From NCBI GenBank assembly GCA_910584195.1, contig CAJTYV010000083.1, forward strand, positions 1 through 6,269: a stretch of DNA of 6,269 nucleotides, read 5' to 3'. The notes beneath the pieces were generated by a model that was not told where the DNA came from, ran no database searches, and saw only the letters and a list, made by a program, of their open reading frames with translations. This document shows, piece after piece, positions 1 through 5,295 of the stretch (position 1 is the first letter of the stretch; the number at the start of each line of letters is the position of its first letter). The position numbers were made by a program, and so were the translations under genes. Origin of the DNA: an uncultured Ruminococcus sp. (GTDB taxonomy: Bacteria; Bacillota; Clostridia; Oscillospirales; Ruminococcaceae).

Positions 1-1
1 G

Positions 2-505
2 AATAATTACATTATACCAAATATAGGCGGTGAGATCTACTTTTTCAGCGGCCTCTGTGGCGGCGGGGAGGGGAACCAATCCTGTTCCATAGCAAAATGC
101 AGTTTACAGCACGGAAATTTAGAATATTGTTTTCAGTGCGAAAATTATCCTTGCGAAAGATATGAGAACATAGACAAATTTGATTCTTTTATCACGCACC
201 AGCATCAAAAGCGGGATATGGAAAAATTCAGAGAACTGGGAATAGAACCTTATACCGCAGAGCAACAGAGAAAGAAAGTCCTGCTAAACCATCTTCTGAA
301 TACTTATAATGACGGACGAAAGAAAACACTATTCTGCGTTGCAGTCAATTTGTTTGAATTAGATGATCTGGAAAATATAATTAACGAACTGGATGAGAAT
401 ACATCCGCCCTTCCACAAAAAGAGCGGGCTGCTTACGCATGCAGATTGCTTCAAGAGGCTGCCGATAAAAAAGGGGTTGTGCTAAAGTTGCGGAAAAAGA
501 AATAG
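2..505 (+). CDS. DUF3795-like Cys-rich protein, 5' end outside window
   Basis: The frame is open from the window edge to a TAG at 503-505, giving 167 visible residues; the true start lies upstream. Visible residues 19-51 hold six cysteines (C19, C28, C33, C43, C46, C51), including SGLCGG, CSIAKC and CFQCENYPC. That arrangement, followed by a charged helical tail (KFRELGIEPYT and on), is what I recall of DUF3795 proteins, which are small cytoplasmic proteins thought to bind metal through the Cys cluster; no reaction is established. The usual first motif (CGLxCxxC) appears as LCGGGEGNQSC, so that segment is changed or differently spaced. The tail ends in LKLRKKK. An internal ATG at 218 is only a Met inside the gene, because the Cys cluster lies before it. 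It is the only clear forward gene here and converges on the remnants at 677-1098. Family fairly sure; role unknown. Confidence 0.75.
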   Translation, partial: NNYIIPNIGGEIYFFSGLCGGGEGNQSCSIAKCSLQHGNLEYCFQCENYPCERYENIDKFDSFITHQHQKRDMEKFRELGIEPYTAEQQRKKVLLNHLLNTYNDGRKKTLFCVAVNLFELDDLENIINELDENTSALPQKERAAYACRLLQEAADKKGVVLKLRKKK

Positions 506-676
506 AGCGGGTAAAGCTGTTTTTGCAGTTAGTCAAATCTTGTTTTTATTGTTGCAAATCACCAATTCACATATACCTGCAAACTGCCATTTCCCTATTT
601 CTCTTATCTGCTTTCAGTTACATAGTTCCAACACCATGTACTGACACCAAAAGGAACATTATCTTTGCCATACTTC
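506..676. other. Non-coding gap between convergent gene ends
   Basis: Nothing convincing is coded here on either strand. The 74-aa forward frame starting at 523 is low in charged residues and has no ribosome site. No strong hairpin followed by a T-run was found for ending the DUF3795 transcript. The stretch lies just beyond the stop of the hydrolase remnant and may contain further decayed sequence from the same deletion event. Confidence 0.5.
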
Positions 677-856
677 CTATAACCATGCGCCCCAATCCCC
701 ATAATCAAAGGTCCCGCTTCCATGATGAAGTTTTCCGCCTGCCTTGAGATTTCTAAATGCTTCCCGCATACGAATTAAAATTTCCGGCTTTATGTCCAGT
801 GAATGATGTGCCGGAAATACTTTCTTCGCAGGCAATGCCGCAACTTTTTCCAAGAT
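677..856 (-). pseudogene. C-terminal fragment of an MBL-fold metallo-hydrolase
   Basis: Reading the minus strand from about 856 to a TAG at 677-679 gives 59 residues. They begin ILEKVAALPAKKVFPAHHSL and continue with IKPEILIRMREAF, GKLHHGSGTFDYGDW and a final AWL. The xxPAHHxL segment followed by a helix and a short beta hairpin is the typical end of metallo-beta-lactamase-fold hydrolases, where this late His is usually a metal ligand. Everything before it, including the HxHxDH motif, is missing. The frame has no start codon or ribosome site and runs into a stop at 869-871. It is joined out of frame to the HEAT-protein remnant at about 857. Identification rests on motif memory; remnant status is clear from the missing N-terminal two thirds. 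Confidence 0.6.
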
Positions 857-1098
857 TTGTCTATGATTTCATCAATCTTATTATCTTTATCCCACTTAGC
901 ATTGTAGGCAATCAGTGTAAGCCCTCTTGTCCGAATATAGGAATTGTCATTGTCCATCATATCGGCTAACCTATCCATATAACAATATACCTTGTCCGAT
1001 TCCTCACATTCTTTCTGTAGTGCCTGTAATGCTTTGTATGCCATATTATTATTTTTATCAAATAACAGCGAAAAATTATCCTCAATATTTATTTCCAT
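857..1098 (-). pseudogene. SufBD-like HEAT-repeat protein, 3'-truncated
   Basis: An ATG at 1098 with a GGGAG ribosome site about 10 nt upstream opens a frame whose first ~81 residues are helical and acidic. They include the segment DNSYIRTRGLTLIAYNAKWD followed by KDNKIDEIID. This matches small proteins often named 'SufBD protein' in Clostridia: HEAT-like helical pairs, usually about 140 aa, function unproven despite the name. At about 857 the similarity stops. The reading frame runs on for 22 residues to a stop at 790, but that tail is just the hydrolase remnant read in the wrong frame. The second half (usually KPTxxRQCxxAL and on) is absent. Promoter and ribosome site look intact, so a short chimeric peptide could still be made. 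Family moderately sure, truncation sure. Confidence 0.65.
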
Positions 1099-1134
1099 GC
1101 TATTTCATCTCCCAAATCTTAAATCATGCCTCCG

Positions 1135-1164
1135 ATTACAGCACTTTCTCTCTGCAACTGTCAA
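1135..1164 (-). promoter_or_regulatory. Promoter of the truncated HEAT-protein gene
   Basis: On the minus strand a perfect TTGACA (1159-1164) is followed after 18 nt by TGTAAT (1135-1140). The predicted start of transcription would be near 1128, leaving about 30 nt before the ATG at 1098, with the GGGAG site in between. Spacing and position fit a sigma-A type promoter. No operator-like palindrome overlaps it. Confidence 0.55.
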
Positions 1165-1386
1165 ATTTTAGTACACAGCCGTATCATAACTTTCTTTTCC
1201 ACATTCGTCGTATCAAATCAATCATACTGTAACTTTTCTGCGGTTTTTTAACTTTTCATTTTCGGATAACGGCTTTTATTTATCCTTTGCCCTCCCCAAC
1301 CCTTTCCTAAAAGAAAACAGCACTTGAAAGCACTCCCACGGCAGATGTGTCATAAAAGGAAAAGGGGGTATGCAATATCAAAAATG
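1165..1386. other. Intergenic region, no gene seen
   Basis: Together with 1099-1134 this makes a gap of 288 nt between the HEAT remnant and the 153-aa gene. It is AT-rich with poly-pyrimidine stretches on the plus strand. I see no supported ORF and no clear terminator hairpin. A short direct repeat of AGTGCT (minus strand, around 1320-1335) was the only structure noted. The end of the operon transcript beyond 1387 must lie here but is not obvious. Confidence 0.4.
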
Positions 1387-1848
1387 CTAGTCCCACCAAC
1401 AATAATAAACAGACTGCTCCTCATGGGATAACTCTGTAATTGAAACCAACTCTCCATTATCTCCAACAAGAAACGTTGGTTGTGAAAAGTCTGTTTCTTC
1501 TCCAATATCACTCGGAAATATATCTTTTGGTTCATTAAAAATCTGCTTTATTTCCGCAAGCGATAATTTACTGAAAATAATCAAAGTATCTGCGGTTATA
1601 ACCTTGTCTTCATCTTCCAATCCATAGACCTGTACAAAGATTTTTGCCGTTTTGTCTTTATTGATTAAGTTTTCAATTAGGGCAATATATTCATGCTTTC
1701 CCTCAAGGCATTCACAACAGAAATCCGTAAAATCATCTTTCGGATCCAGATAGTCTTTATATGAGAACAAATAATTATTTGTATAATTGCTGTTCATTTT
1801 ATCCGTTTTCAGCAACGTTAAAATAGAGCTTTTCTGTAGATTATTCAT
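1387..1848 (-). CDS. Acidic 153-aa unknown protein, immunity-like
   Basis: The start is the ATG at 1848 because AAGGAG lies 7 nt before it. A longer frame from 1923 has no ribosome site and would overlap the gene before it. The protein is acidic (DPKDDFTDF, YGLEDEDK, PSDIGEETDF, LSHEEQS) with no signal peptide or membrane segment, so it is probably cytoplasmic. The second half (about residues 84-153) reads ITADTLIIFSKLSLAEIKQ, then IFPSDIGEETDF, and ends VYYCWWD. I recall similar unnamed proteins from toxin-immunity loci but cannot assign a family. It is the last gene of the 3401-1387 run, 56 nt after the 280-aa gene. Acidic charge, small size and context suggest an immunity protein; this is inference, and no toxin is visible. 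Confidence 0.75.
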   Translation of the reverse strand: MNNLQKSSILTLLKTDKMNSNYTNNYLFSYKDYLDPKDDFTDFCCECLEGKHEYIALIENLINKDKTAKIFVQVYGLEDEDKVITADTLIIFSKLSLAEIKQIFNEPKDIFPSDIGEETDFSQPTFLVGDNGELVSITELSHEEQSVYYCWWD

Positions 1849-1904
1849 GTTGCCGCTCCTTAAAGATAATAATATCTTGTCCTGCCACTTCTTTGAAAAC
1901 AAAA

Positions 1905-2747
1905 TTATTGATTTTTGAAGCATTCAAGATTTAATCCCTCTCCAATACATGAAATTATATCGTGGTGATTGAAACCAATAAGCCATTGATATTTTTTTGA
2001 AACAATATAATAATCTAACCAGCCATTGTCTAAAAAAGCTGTATGACTTAGTAAATCAAGGGCTTTTACTAACAAATGAAACCATGTTGAGTAATCAACC
2101 GCATAACATCCGAGAAGGTTTTTCATGCTTTCAGGACTATAACCATTCGTATTAGCCCAATGCAGACCGTTTTTCCATATTTTTGTTTTATCGGCATATT
2201 TTTCTGCAATCTTCTGGTATATATTCTCCCACTGGCTTCCGCTCACTTTACGAAAGCGTTCCTTTGATATGCCACATTGCGTGACCACTTCATGTTCTAA
2301 TCGAAATATGCCGCTTTTTTTATCGGATTTCATATTTCCAAATACTTTATCAGCAATTTCCACTATCTTACTGCCAGTGAAAGAAATTGTTCTCTCATGC
2401 GAAACATATATCAGCCATTTTTCTGTATCGTCAAAATAAAAAGTTTCTACATAACACGGAAACTCATATCCATCTTCATCTTTCTCGTAAAGAAGTGTGT
2501 GAATATCATCATCCTCAAAATATTCTAAGTGATCCATTTGGAAAGTATTTACATTTACTATGCTACATTTATCAATTACTCTACACAGCAAATCAATATC
2601 ATTGCCTTTATATATTGCATCAACATCATATGCTATGACAGGTATTTTATTTTTTAGTTTAGTCAAGGGAACCCCATATAATCCCGGATACGCACTGTTG
2701 CTTTTTATACATGTAATCAGCTTTTCTTCTATAATGCTGCTCTTCAT
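1905..2747 (-). CDS. 280-aa unknown protein with a duplicated WLIxxxH motif
   Basis: The ATG at 2747 is preceded by GGGGTG at good spacing and gives 280 residues; an in-frame upstream start at 2771 is less well placed. There is no signal peptide or membrane segment. Residues 111-125 (WLIYVSHERTISFTG) and 255-269 (WLIGFNHHDIISCIG) match at W, L, I, H, I, S and G, each after an aromatic-rich strand (ETFYFDDTEK and DYYIVSKKYQ). This suggests two copies of one beta-hairpin fold. The C-terminal copy, YYIVSKKYxWLxxxNHHD then GE, resembles a motif I recall in small proteins of polymorphic-toxin immunity loci (possibly DUF6756-like, from memory). The region between (about 150-235) is helical. It sits 101 nt after the 97-aa gene and 56 nt before the 153-aa gene. 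Probably an immunity or related binding protein; biochemical role unknown. Confidence 0.75.
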   Translation of the reverse strand: MKSSIIEEKLITCIKSNSAYPGLYGVPLTKLKNKIPVIAYDVDAIYKGNDIDLLCRVIDKCSIVNVNTFQMDHLEYFEDDDIHTLLYEKDEDGYEFPCYVETFYFDDTEKWLIYVSHERTISFTGSKIVEIADKVFGNMKSDKKSGIFRLEHEVVTQCGISKERFRKVSGSQWENIYQKIAEKYADKTKIWKNGLHWANTNGYSPESMKNLLGCYAVDYSTWFHLLVKALDLLSHTAFLDNGWLDYYIVSKKYQWLIGFNHHDIISCIGEGLNLECFKNQ

Positions 2748-2848
2748 GCGAATCACCCCATAAATTAACACTGATTTATTATTACTTTAGTTATTAAGAA
2801 TCGACACTTTTAATAGCCAAAGTAATATTTGATAAAACATACATCTTC

Positions 2849-3142
2849 TTACCAAAATCCCTGCATTTCAAAATCCACGCAATCAAAATATTCTATCTTG
2901 TCCCAATCCCTTTTTAAAATAATTCCATCAACCTGCTCTGCCGCATATAATTCATCTAAAGATGAAAAATTATATTCTCCGCTCCCATCTTTATAGCCAC
3001 ATCTTTGAAAAGAGCAATGGTCATCATAAATAATAATCATATACTCTCTATTGCTCACACACAGTGTCAATTCTGCTTCCCAACCATTTTCTATACTCTT
3101 TTGCAGCAATTCCTTTATTGTTTGAAAATCATATGTAACCAT
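2849..3142 (-). CDS. 97-aa unknown protein, immunity-cluster type
   Basis: The ATG at 3142 follows AGGGG (3 nt away) and AAAGGGA (about 10 nt away). The 97 residues are soluble and mixed alpha/beta: an N-terminal helix (IKELLQKSIENGWEAEL), strands REYMIIIYDDHCSFQRCGY, the turn KDGSGEYNF, then SLDELYAAEQVDGIILKRDW. The FQRCG, DGSGE and SLDEL motifs recur, as I remember it, in unnamed small Firmicute proteins found in immunity-gene arrays. No catalytic motif is apparent. It lies 40 nt downstream of the YdbC-like gene and on the same strand as the two larger unknown proteins, so it is probably co-transcribed. Function unknown; an immunity or chaperone-like binding role is inference. Confidence 0.75.
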   Translation of the reverse strand: MVTYDFQTIKELLQKSIENGWEAELTLCVSNREYMIIIYDDHCSFQRCGYKDGSGEYNFSSLDELYAAEQVDGIILKRDWDKIEYFDCVDFEMQGFW

Positions 3143-3182
3143 TTGCCCCTATTCCCTTTTAATTTCGTTGCTACCCATATCA

Positions 3183-3401
3183 TTAAAACATCTCGACTTC
3201 ATTTAACAATTCTTTTAATATACGCATTTGCTCCGGTGTAATCATAATACCCTTGCCATATCTTGTATGATCATGGTTCCATGTTCTTATATCATAAACA
3301 GGCTCTCTATTATTCCACGAAATAAAATTCAATTCTTTTATCCAGCCATTGTTTGATTTAGACAAAGCTCCTATATGCCTATAAATAACATAGTTGTCCA
3401 A
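3183..3401 (-). CDS. YdbC-like PC4-family protein
   Basis: I place the start at a TTG (3401), 8 nt after a perfect AGGGAGG. The in-frame ATG at 3422 would swallow that ribosome site and has none of its own. The resulting 72 residues match the usual length of YdbC-like proteins (PC4-type fold, PF02229). The signature is clear: YRHIGALS, GWIKELNFISWN (19-30), NREPVYDIRTW (31-41), YGKGIMIT (48-55), then a C-terminal helix EQMRILKELLNEV. In the family, dimers of this fold bind single-stranded DNA or RNA without strong sequence preference through the curved beta sheet. It is the first gene after the promoter at 3440-3468 and leads the operon of three unknown immunity-like genes. Whether it serves them or is a passenger is unclear. 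Family call quite sure. Confidence 0.85.
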   Translation of the reverse strand: MDNYVIYRHIGALSKSNNGWIKELNFISWNNREPVYDIRTWNHDHTRYGKGIMITPEQMRILKELLNEVEMF

Positions 3402-3439
3402 ATATAAAACCTCCCTATGCAATTCAGATTATTGTTTAG

Positions 3440-3468
3440 ATTATACCATATCCAATTTTCATTTACCA
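3440..3468 (-). promoter_or_regulatory. Extended -10 promoter for the YdbC-led operon
   Basis: On the minus strand TGGTATAAT (3440-3448) is a perfect TATAAT with an extended -10 TGn. Seventeen nt upstream is TGGTAA (3463-3468), a poor -35, which is normal for extended -10 promoters. Transcription would begin near 3433, about 30 nt before the TTG start at 3401. No other equally good promoter was seen between here and 1387. Confidence 0.65.
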
Positions 3469-3508
3469 CAAAAGCATAGGGCATGGCAACCACCACGCCA
3501 CACATTTC

Positions 3509-3748
3509 TTATCGTTCCAACGATTTTCCTATTCTGTATTTCTGCCCTTTCAAGTCATTCTGCTTCTCATACAGATTATTCCGCTCTTTGCAGAGTTCTT
3601 TCATGCGCTCCAACTGCGCCCGCACTCCCTCCCGGCAATCCGGCTCTATCTTCTTGTATTCCCCGGTCAGATTACGGATTGTATTGTTGTTTTCTTTTAT
3701 CTGTTCCGACAGTCCATGTTTGATATGTTCCACGCATGGCAGGAGCAA
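3509..3748 (-). pseudogene. Coiled-coil protein fragment, 5' end lost
   Basis: The frame ends in TAA at 3509-3511 and reads as real protein from about KHGLSEQIKENNNTIRNL through EYKKIEPDCREGVRAQLERM and LCKERNNLYEKQNDLKGQ to KSLER. It is highly charged with heptad-like spacing, so a coiled coil is likely. The apparent start (TTG at 3748) has no ribosome site, and the first ~9 codons read into a different, forward-coded gene fragment. The real N-terminus is therefore missing. I do not recognise the family; coiled coils like this occur at the ends of mobilization proteins, recombinases and LXG-type toxins, and the sequence does not decide between them. It lies just upstream of the YdbC-operon promoter, on the same strand. 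Confidence 0.5.
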
Positions 3749-3976
3749 GCCGCCAAACTGGAACAGGGCGAGATTACCAAAGAGGAATACGACCAGTGGC
3801 GGTACAAGTACCCGGAACTGGACACCTCAAAGCATTGGGCGAAAGTCCCCTCACAGGCGGTCAGTGATTATATGCTTAATGGATGCGCAAGCGCATCCAT
3901 GGAAGAATTTTAGAAAATCGAGAAAGAGGAAAAGAAAACATCTAAACAGAAAAAGAAGAAAGCATATCTCGCCTAA
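3716..3976 (+). pseudogene. Forward gene fragment with in-frame TAG
   Basis: This frame gives a well-formed soluble stretch, MFDMFHAWQEQAAKLEQGE then ITKEEYDQWRYKYPELDTSK and HWAKVPSQAVSDYM, ending at a TAG (3911-3913). The same frame continues beyond the TAG with KIEKEEKKTSKQKKKKAYLA and a TAA at 3974-3976, a Lys-rich tail that looks like the original end. Neither ATG (3716 or 3725) has a ribosome site, so the 5' end is probably lost as well. The hairpin at 3879-3900 falls inside the frame and codes NGCASASM, just before the break. Codons are visibly GC-richer than the flanking genes. I recall similar WQEQAAKLxxGEITxEEYDxWRYxYP segments in mobile elements of gut Firmicutes but cannot name the gene. 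It overlaps the divergent coiled-coil fragment head to head. Confidence 0.5.
3879..3900. repeat. Perfect hairpin 1, AA loop
   Basis: ATGGATGCGC, then AA, then GCGCATCCAT: ten perfectly paired bases around a two-base centre. It lies inside the forward gene fragment. There is no T-run on either side, so it is not a standard terminator. It shares the ATGGA...GC-AA-GC...TCCAT plan with the hairpin at 4002-4029. Confidence 0.8.
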
Positions 3977-4001
3977 CGGCTCGATGACGGACATTCGCCA
4001 A

Positions 4002-4029
4002 ATGGACTTTTGTGCAAGCACAAGTCCAT
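4002..4029. repeat. Hairpin 2, AA loop with TT bulge
   Basis: ATGGACTT pairs with AAGTCCAT (4022-4029) and GTGC (4012-4015) pairs with GCAC (4018-4021), leaving a TT bulge at 4010-4011 and AA at the centre. Twelve base pairs in all. No T-run follows. It has the same outer ATGGA/TCCAT ends and AA centre as hairpin 1. Confidence 0.75.
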
Positions 4030-4085
4030 CCGGCTCATTGTCAACGCAAAAAGACCTTGCCGATATTCAGTATTCATATCTGAAC

Positions 4086-4101
4086 CCGCACTTTCGTGCG
4101 G
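4086..4101. repeat. Hairpin 4, TTTC loop
   Basis: CCGCAC (4086-4091), TTTC, GTGCGG (4096-4101): a six-pair GC-rich stem. It extends by an AAC/GTT match if one base is bulged. It lies between hairpins 2 and 3 but differs in having a four-base loop. No T-run follows. Confidence 0.65.
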
Positions 4102-4133
4102 TTGTCGCGGCATTCGTCAAACAGCCCTGTCTT

Positions 4134-4165
4134 ACCGGCGAATTGCATAAATGCAATCGCCCGGT
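4134..4165. repeat. Hairpin 3, AA loop with two bulges
   Basis: The core is ATTGCAT (4142-4148), AA, ATGCAAT (4151-4157). It is extended by ACCGGCG on the left and CGCCCGGT on the right, with a bulged A at 4141 and one extra C on the right, giving a stem of about 14 pairs. It is the third stem in this stretch to close on a central AA. No T-run follows. Confidence 0.75.
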
Positions 4166-4296
4166 CTGCCAGTCCTGCTTTCCTCATTGCTCGCGCAAAT
4201 CAGCAAGGTTTTTCTTATGCCATTGATGTAATTATTTAGTGCGTGATGTGAAAAATGTTGCCAAATCGTTGTCAGTCCCTATACAAATTTGTTTGG

Positions 4297-4417
4297 AAAC
4301 CGTATAAATACTAGCTTTCCTAATTCTATTTCATCACTCGAACTCTTTTTCCTGTTGTTAACAGGAGATATTTTAGATTGGTTTTTCTTTCAAAGGCGTA
4401 TCATTTTGATACGGTTT
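4297..4417. repeat. Three-part inverted repeat with competing pairings
   Basis: CGTATCA (4397-4403), TTT, TGATACG (4407-4413) forms a local hairpin. The right arm extended, ATACGGTTT (4409-4417), is also an exact 9-bp inverted copy of AAACCGTAT at 4297-4305. The two pairings exclude each other. The 7-bp-arm palindrome at 4350-4366 lies between them. There is no T-run to make a terminator, and no known recombinase site was recognised. Confidence 0.5.
4350..4366. repeat. Short perfect inverted repeat
   Basis: TCCTGTT, GTT, AACAGGA: seven perfect pairs with a three-base loop. On the plus strand it follows a T-run rather than preceding one; read on the minus strand the stem is followed by AAAAAG, not T. 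It is therefore not a standard terminator on either strand. It lies inside the larger inverted repeat at 4297-4417. Confidence 0.5.
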
Positions 4418-4448
4418 AGTTGTGTGTTTATATGATTTCAAAGCTGGT

Positions 4449-4466
4449 GTACCCAAATTGTACCCA
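4449..4466. repeat. GTACCCA direct repeat, 11-bp period
   Basis: GTACCCA occurs at 4449-4455 and 4460-4466, offset by 11 bp, about one helical turn, so both copies face the same side of the DNA. It lies just beyond the stop of the 54-aa gene. Such phased pairs can bind a small protein, but seven bases is short enough for chance. Confidence 0.35.
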
Positions 4467-4478
4467 CGCCAAAACCAT

Positions 4479-4643
4479 TCACTCCTTTTGCTGTTTCAAA
4501 ATAAACGGAGTCATTATCTTCATAAGTTCCTCAGATATACGTTCACCCTTCTCTTTCAAGAGTTTTTCCTGCTCTGCTTTTGCCCATTCAACAGCCTTAA
4601 GCTGATCTTCTAAACGTTCACTTAAAATTACATGTTCTTCCAT
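4479..4643 (-). CDS. 54-aa charged helical protein
   Basis: The start is the ATG at 4643, five nt after GGAGGAGG, one of the strongest ribosome sites in the window; an in-frame ATG farther upstream lies inside the preceding gene. The 54 residues are almost entirely helical and charged: ILSERLEDQLKAVEWAKAEQ, LLKEKGERISEEL, then a more hydrophobic end MKIMTPFILKQQKE. No signal peptide or transmembrane segment is evident. The start is 13 nt after the stop of the JAB-like gene, so the two are almost certainly one transcript with coupled translation. I do not recognise a family. A small partner or regulator of the JAB protein is a reasonable guess from context only. Confidence 0.75.
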   Translation of the reverse strand: MEEHVILSERLEDQLKAVEWAKAEQEKLLKEKGERISEELMKIMTPFILKQQKE

Positions 4644-4656
4644 AGCCGCCTCCTCC

Positions 4657-5289
4657 CTAGCGATTATCATAATCAATACCCGCTATATAACAATTCTTCA
4701 AGAAATGATCTGCCGCTTTCTGCAGACCTTTCAGATCATTGGCCGCATTATTTGCGCTGACTGCCTCATTAAACAATGTGACTGCTTTATCATAAGCATA
4801 TCCTTTCCCTTTGACCAGATATGATATGCTTCCCAAATTAGTAACAACCACCATCATCTTCACGCTTGCATACCGAATTAAAAACTGCACATCTGACAAT
4901 GAAAAATCCGATAATGACGGATGATTATGTAATACAATCACAATACAATCTTCAGCCGCCGATACCAAGTGATATGCAATTGTACTGCTTATCGGATCCA
5001 CCCCGTGTTCGCTTCCTAACGCTACTCCGATATACTCCTCACCCTTCTTGATACGCTCAACACTGTCCATACCATACGTTATCGCAACTTCATTTGAATT
5101 ATTCTCATCTTTTGAAATACGCAATACATTTCTTGCCAATTCCCGAATCGTATTATATTCACTTTTCGGTATATTCTTATATTTTATCCGCGGAACTTTC
5201 CTAATAGCTTCATCTGTGATCATAATTTTATGATTACGCTTTTTTGCCATCTCTATATCTTTTAAATGTTCCTTCTTTTGATGTTTCAA
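4657..5289 (-). CDS. JAB/MPN-domain (RadC-like) metalloprotease-like protein
   Basis: The 210-residue frame carries HNHPSLSDFSLSD at 121-133, the metal-binding heart of the JAB/MPN (RadC, JAMM) fold, preceded by a hydrophobic strand (CIVIVL) and a helix (STIAYHLVSAAE). H121, H123, S130 and D133 are the expected ligands. The gap between H123 and S130 is six residues, not the usual seven, so this is a variant rather than canonical RadC. Possible upstream Glu residues are E84, E85 and E94. In the family these enzymes cut isopeptide or peptide bonds using zinc; the substrate here is unknown. The C-terminal part (AVTLFNEAV to HFLKNCYIAGI) is helical. Start: TTG at 5289, 10 nt after AAAGGA; ATG at 5250 (MAKKRNHK, 197 aa) is possible but has a poor ribosome site. 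It precedes the 54-aa gene by 13 nt and follows the SWIM gene by 150 nt. Confidence 0.8.
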   Translation of the reverse strand: MKHQKKEHLKDIEMAKKRNHKIMITDEAIRKVPRIKYKNIPKSEYNTIRELARNVLRISKDENNSNEVAITYGMDSVERIKKGEEYIGVALGSEHGVDPISSTIAYHLVSAAEDCIVIVLHNHPSLSDFSLSDVQFLIRYASVKMMVVVTNLGSISYLVKGKGYAYDKAVTLFNEAVSANNAANDLKGLQKAADHFLKNCYIAGIDYDNR

Positions 5290-5295
5290 TTGGCA

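Larger units (their letters stand above)
3973..4187 (-). pseudogene. Two tiny overlapping ORFs, possibly a decayed gene
   Basis: On the minus strand an ATG at 4187 opens 37 codons (MRKAGLADRAIAFMQFAGKT then GLFDECRDNRTKV) ending in TGA at 4074. That stop overlaps, as ATGA, the ATG (4077) of a 34-codon ORF beginning MNTEYRQGLFALTMSRMDL and ending in TAG at 3973. Just upstream, another frame reads HKKNLADLREQ and would join the first ORF if one or two bases were restored. The residue mix looks protein-like, but ribosome sites are weak, and hairpins 2, 3 and 4 lie inside. I cannot tell a frameshifted small mobile-element gene from chance frames. Confidence 0.25.
4188..4478. other. AT-rich non-coding stretch with repeats
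   Basis: No supportable gene on either strand. It holds an inverted repeat (TCCTGTT-GTT-AACAGGA, 4350-4366), a hairpin with an alternative partner (4297-4417) and a short direct repeat (4449-4466), listed separately. It lies between GC-richer mobile-element debris and the downstream end of the JAB/54-aa operon. It may contain the edge of a lost element. No clear T-tailed terminator for the minus-strand operon was seen. Confidence 0.4.

Noticed and set aside
927..1232. 101-aa forward frame
   Set aside because: It is antisense to the HEAT-protein remnant and its promoter, is rich in Tyr, Pro and Cys, and has no ribosome site.
1387..1923. Longer start (1923) for the 153-aa gene
   Set aside because: The upstream ATG overlaps the end of the preceding gene and lacks a ribosome site, whereas AAGGAG directly precedes the ATG at 1848.
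2387..2763. Forward frames opposite the 280-aa gene
   Set aside because: They are His/Leu-rich shadow translations of a well-supported minus-strand gene.
3879..4165. CRISPR array
   Set aside because: The stems differ in sequence, there are no identical direct repeats, and the spacing is irregular.
3483..4226. 247-aa forward frame across the debris region
   Set aside because: It is rich in Ser, Arg and Cys with no domain character, has no ribosome site, and crosses the antisense of a better coiled-coil frame and another frame of the forward fragment. Its length reflects GC-rich DNA.
4397..4413. Terminator for the 54-aa gene operon
   Set aside because: The hairpin is AT-rich, 66 nt beyond the stop, and not followed by a T-run on the minus strand.
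4449..4478. Remnant of a tyrosine recombinase C-terminus
   Set aside because: A 16-codon frame after AAAGGAG reads a little like an integrase end, but it is too short to support, and no catalytic His, Arg or Tyr context is present.
4657..5289. Naming the JAB protein RadC
   Set aside because: The motif spacing differs, and the usual RadC N-terminal helix-hairpin-helix region and the surrounding RadC consensus are not seen. Only the fold-level name is supported.
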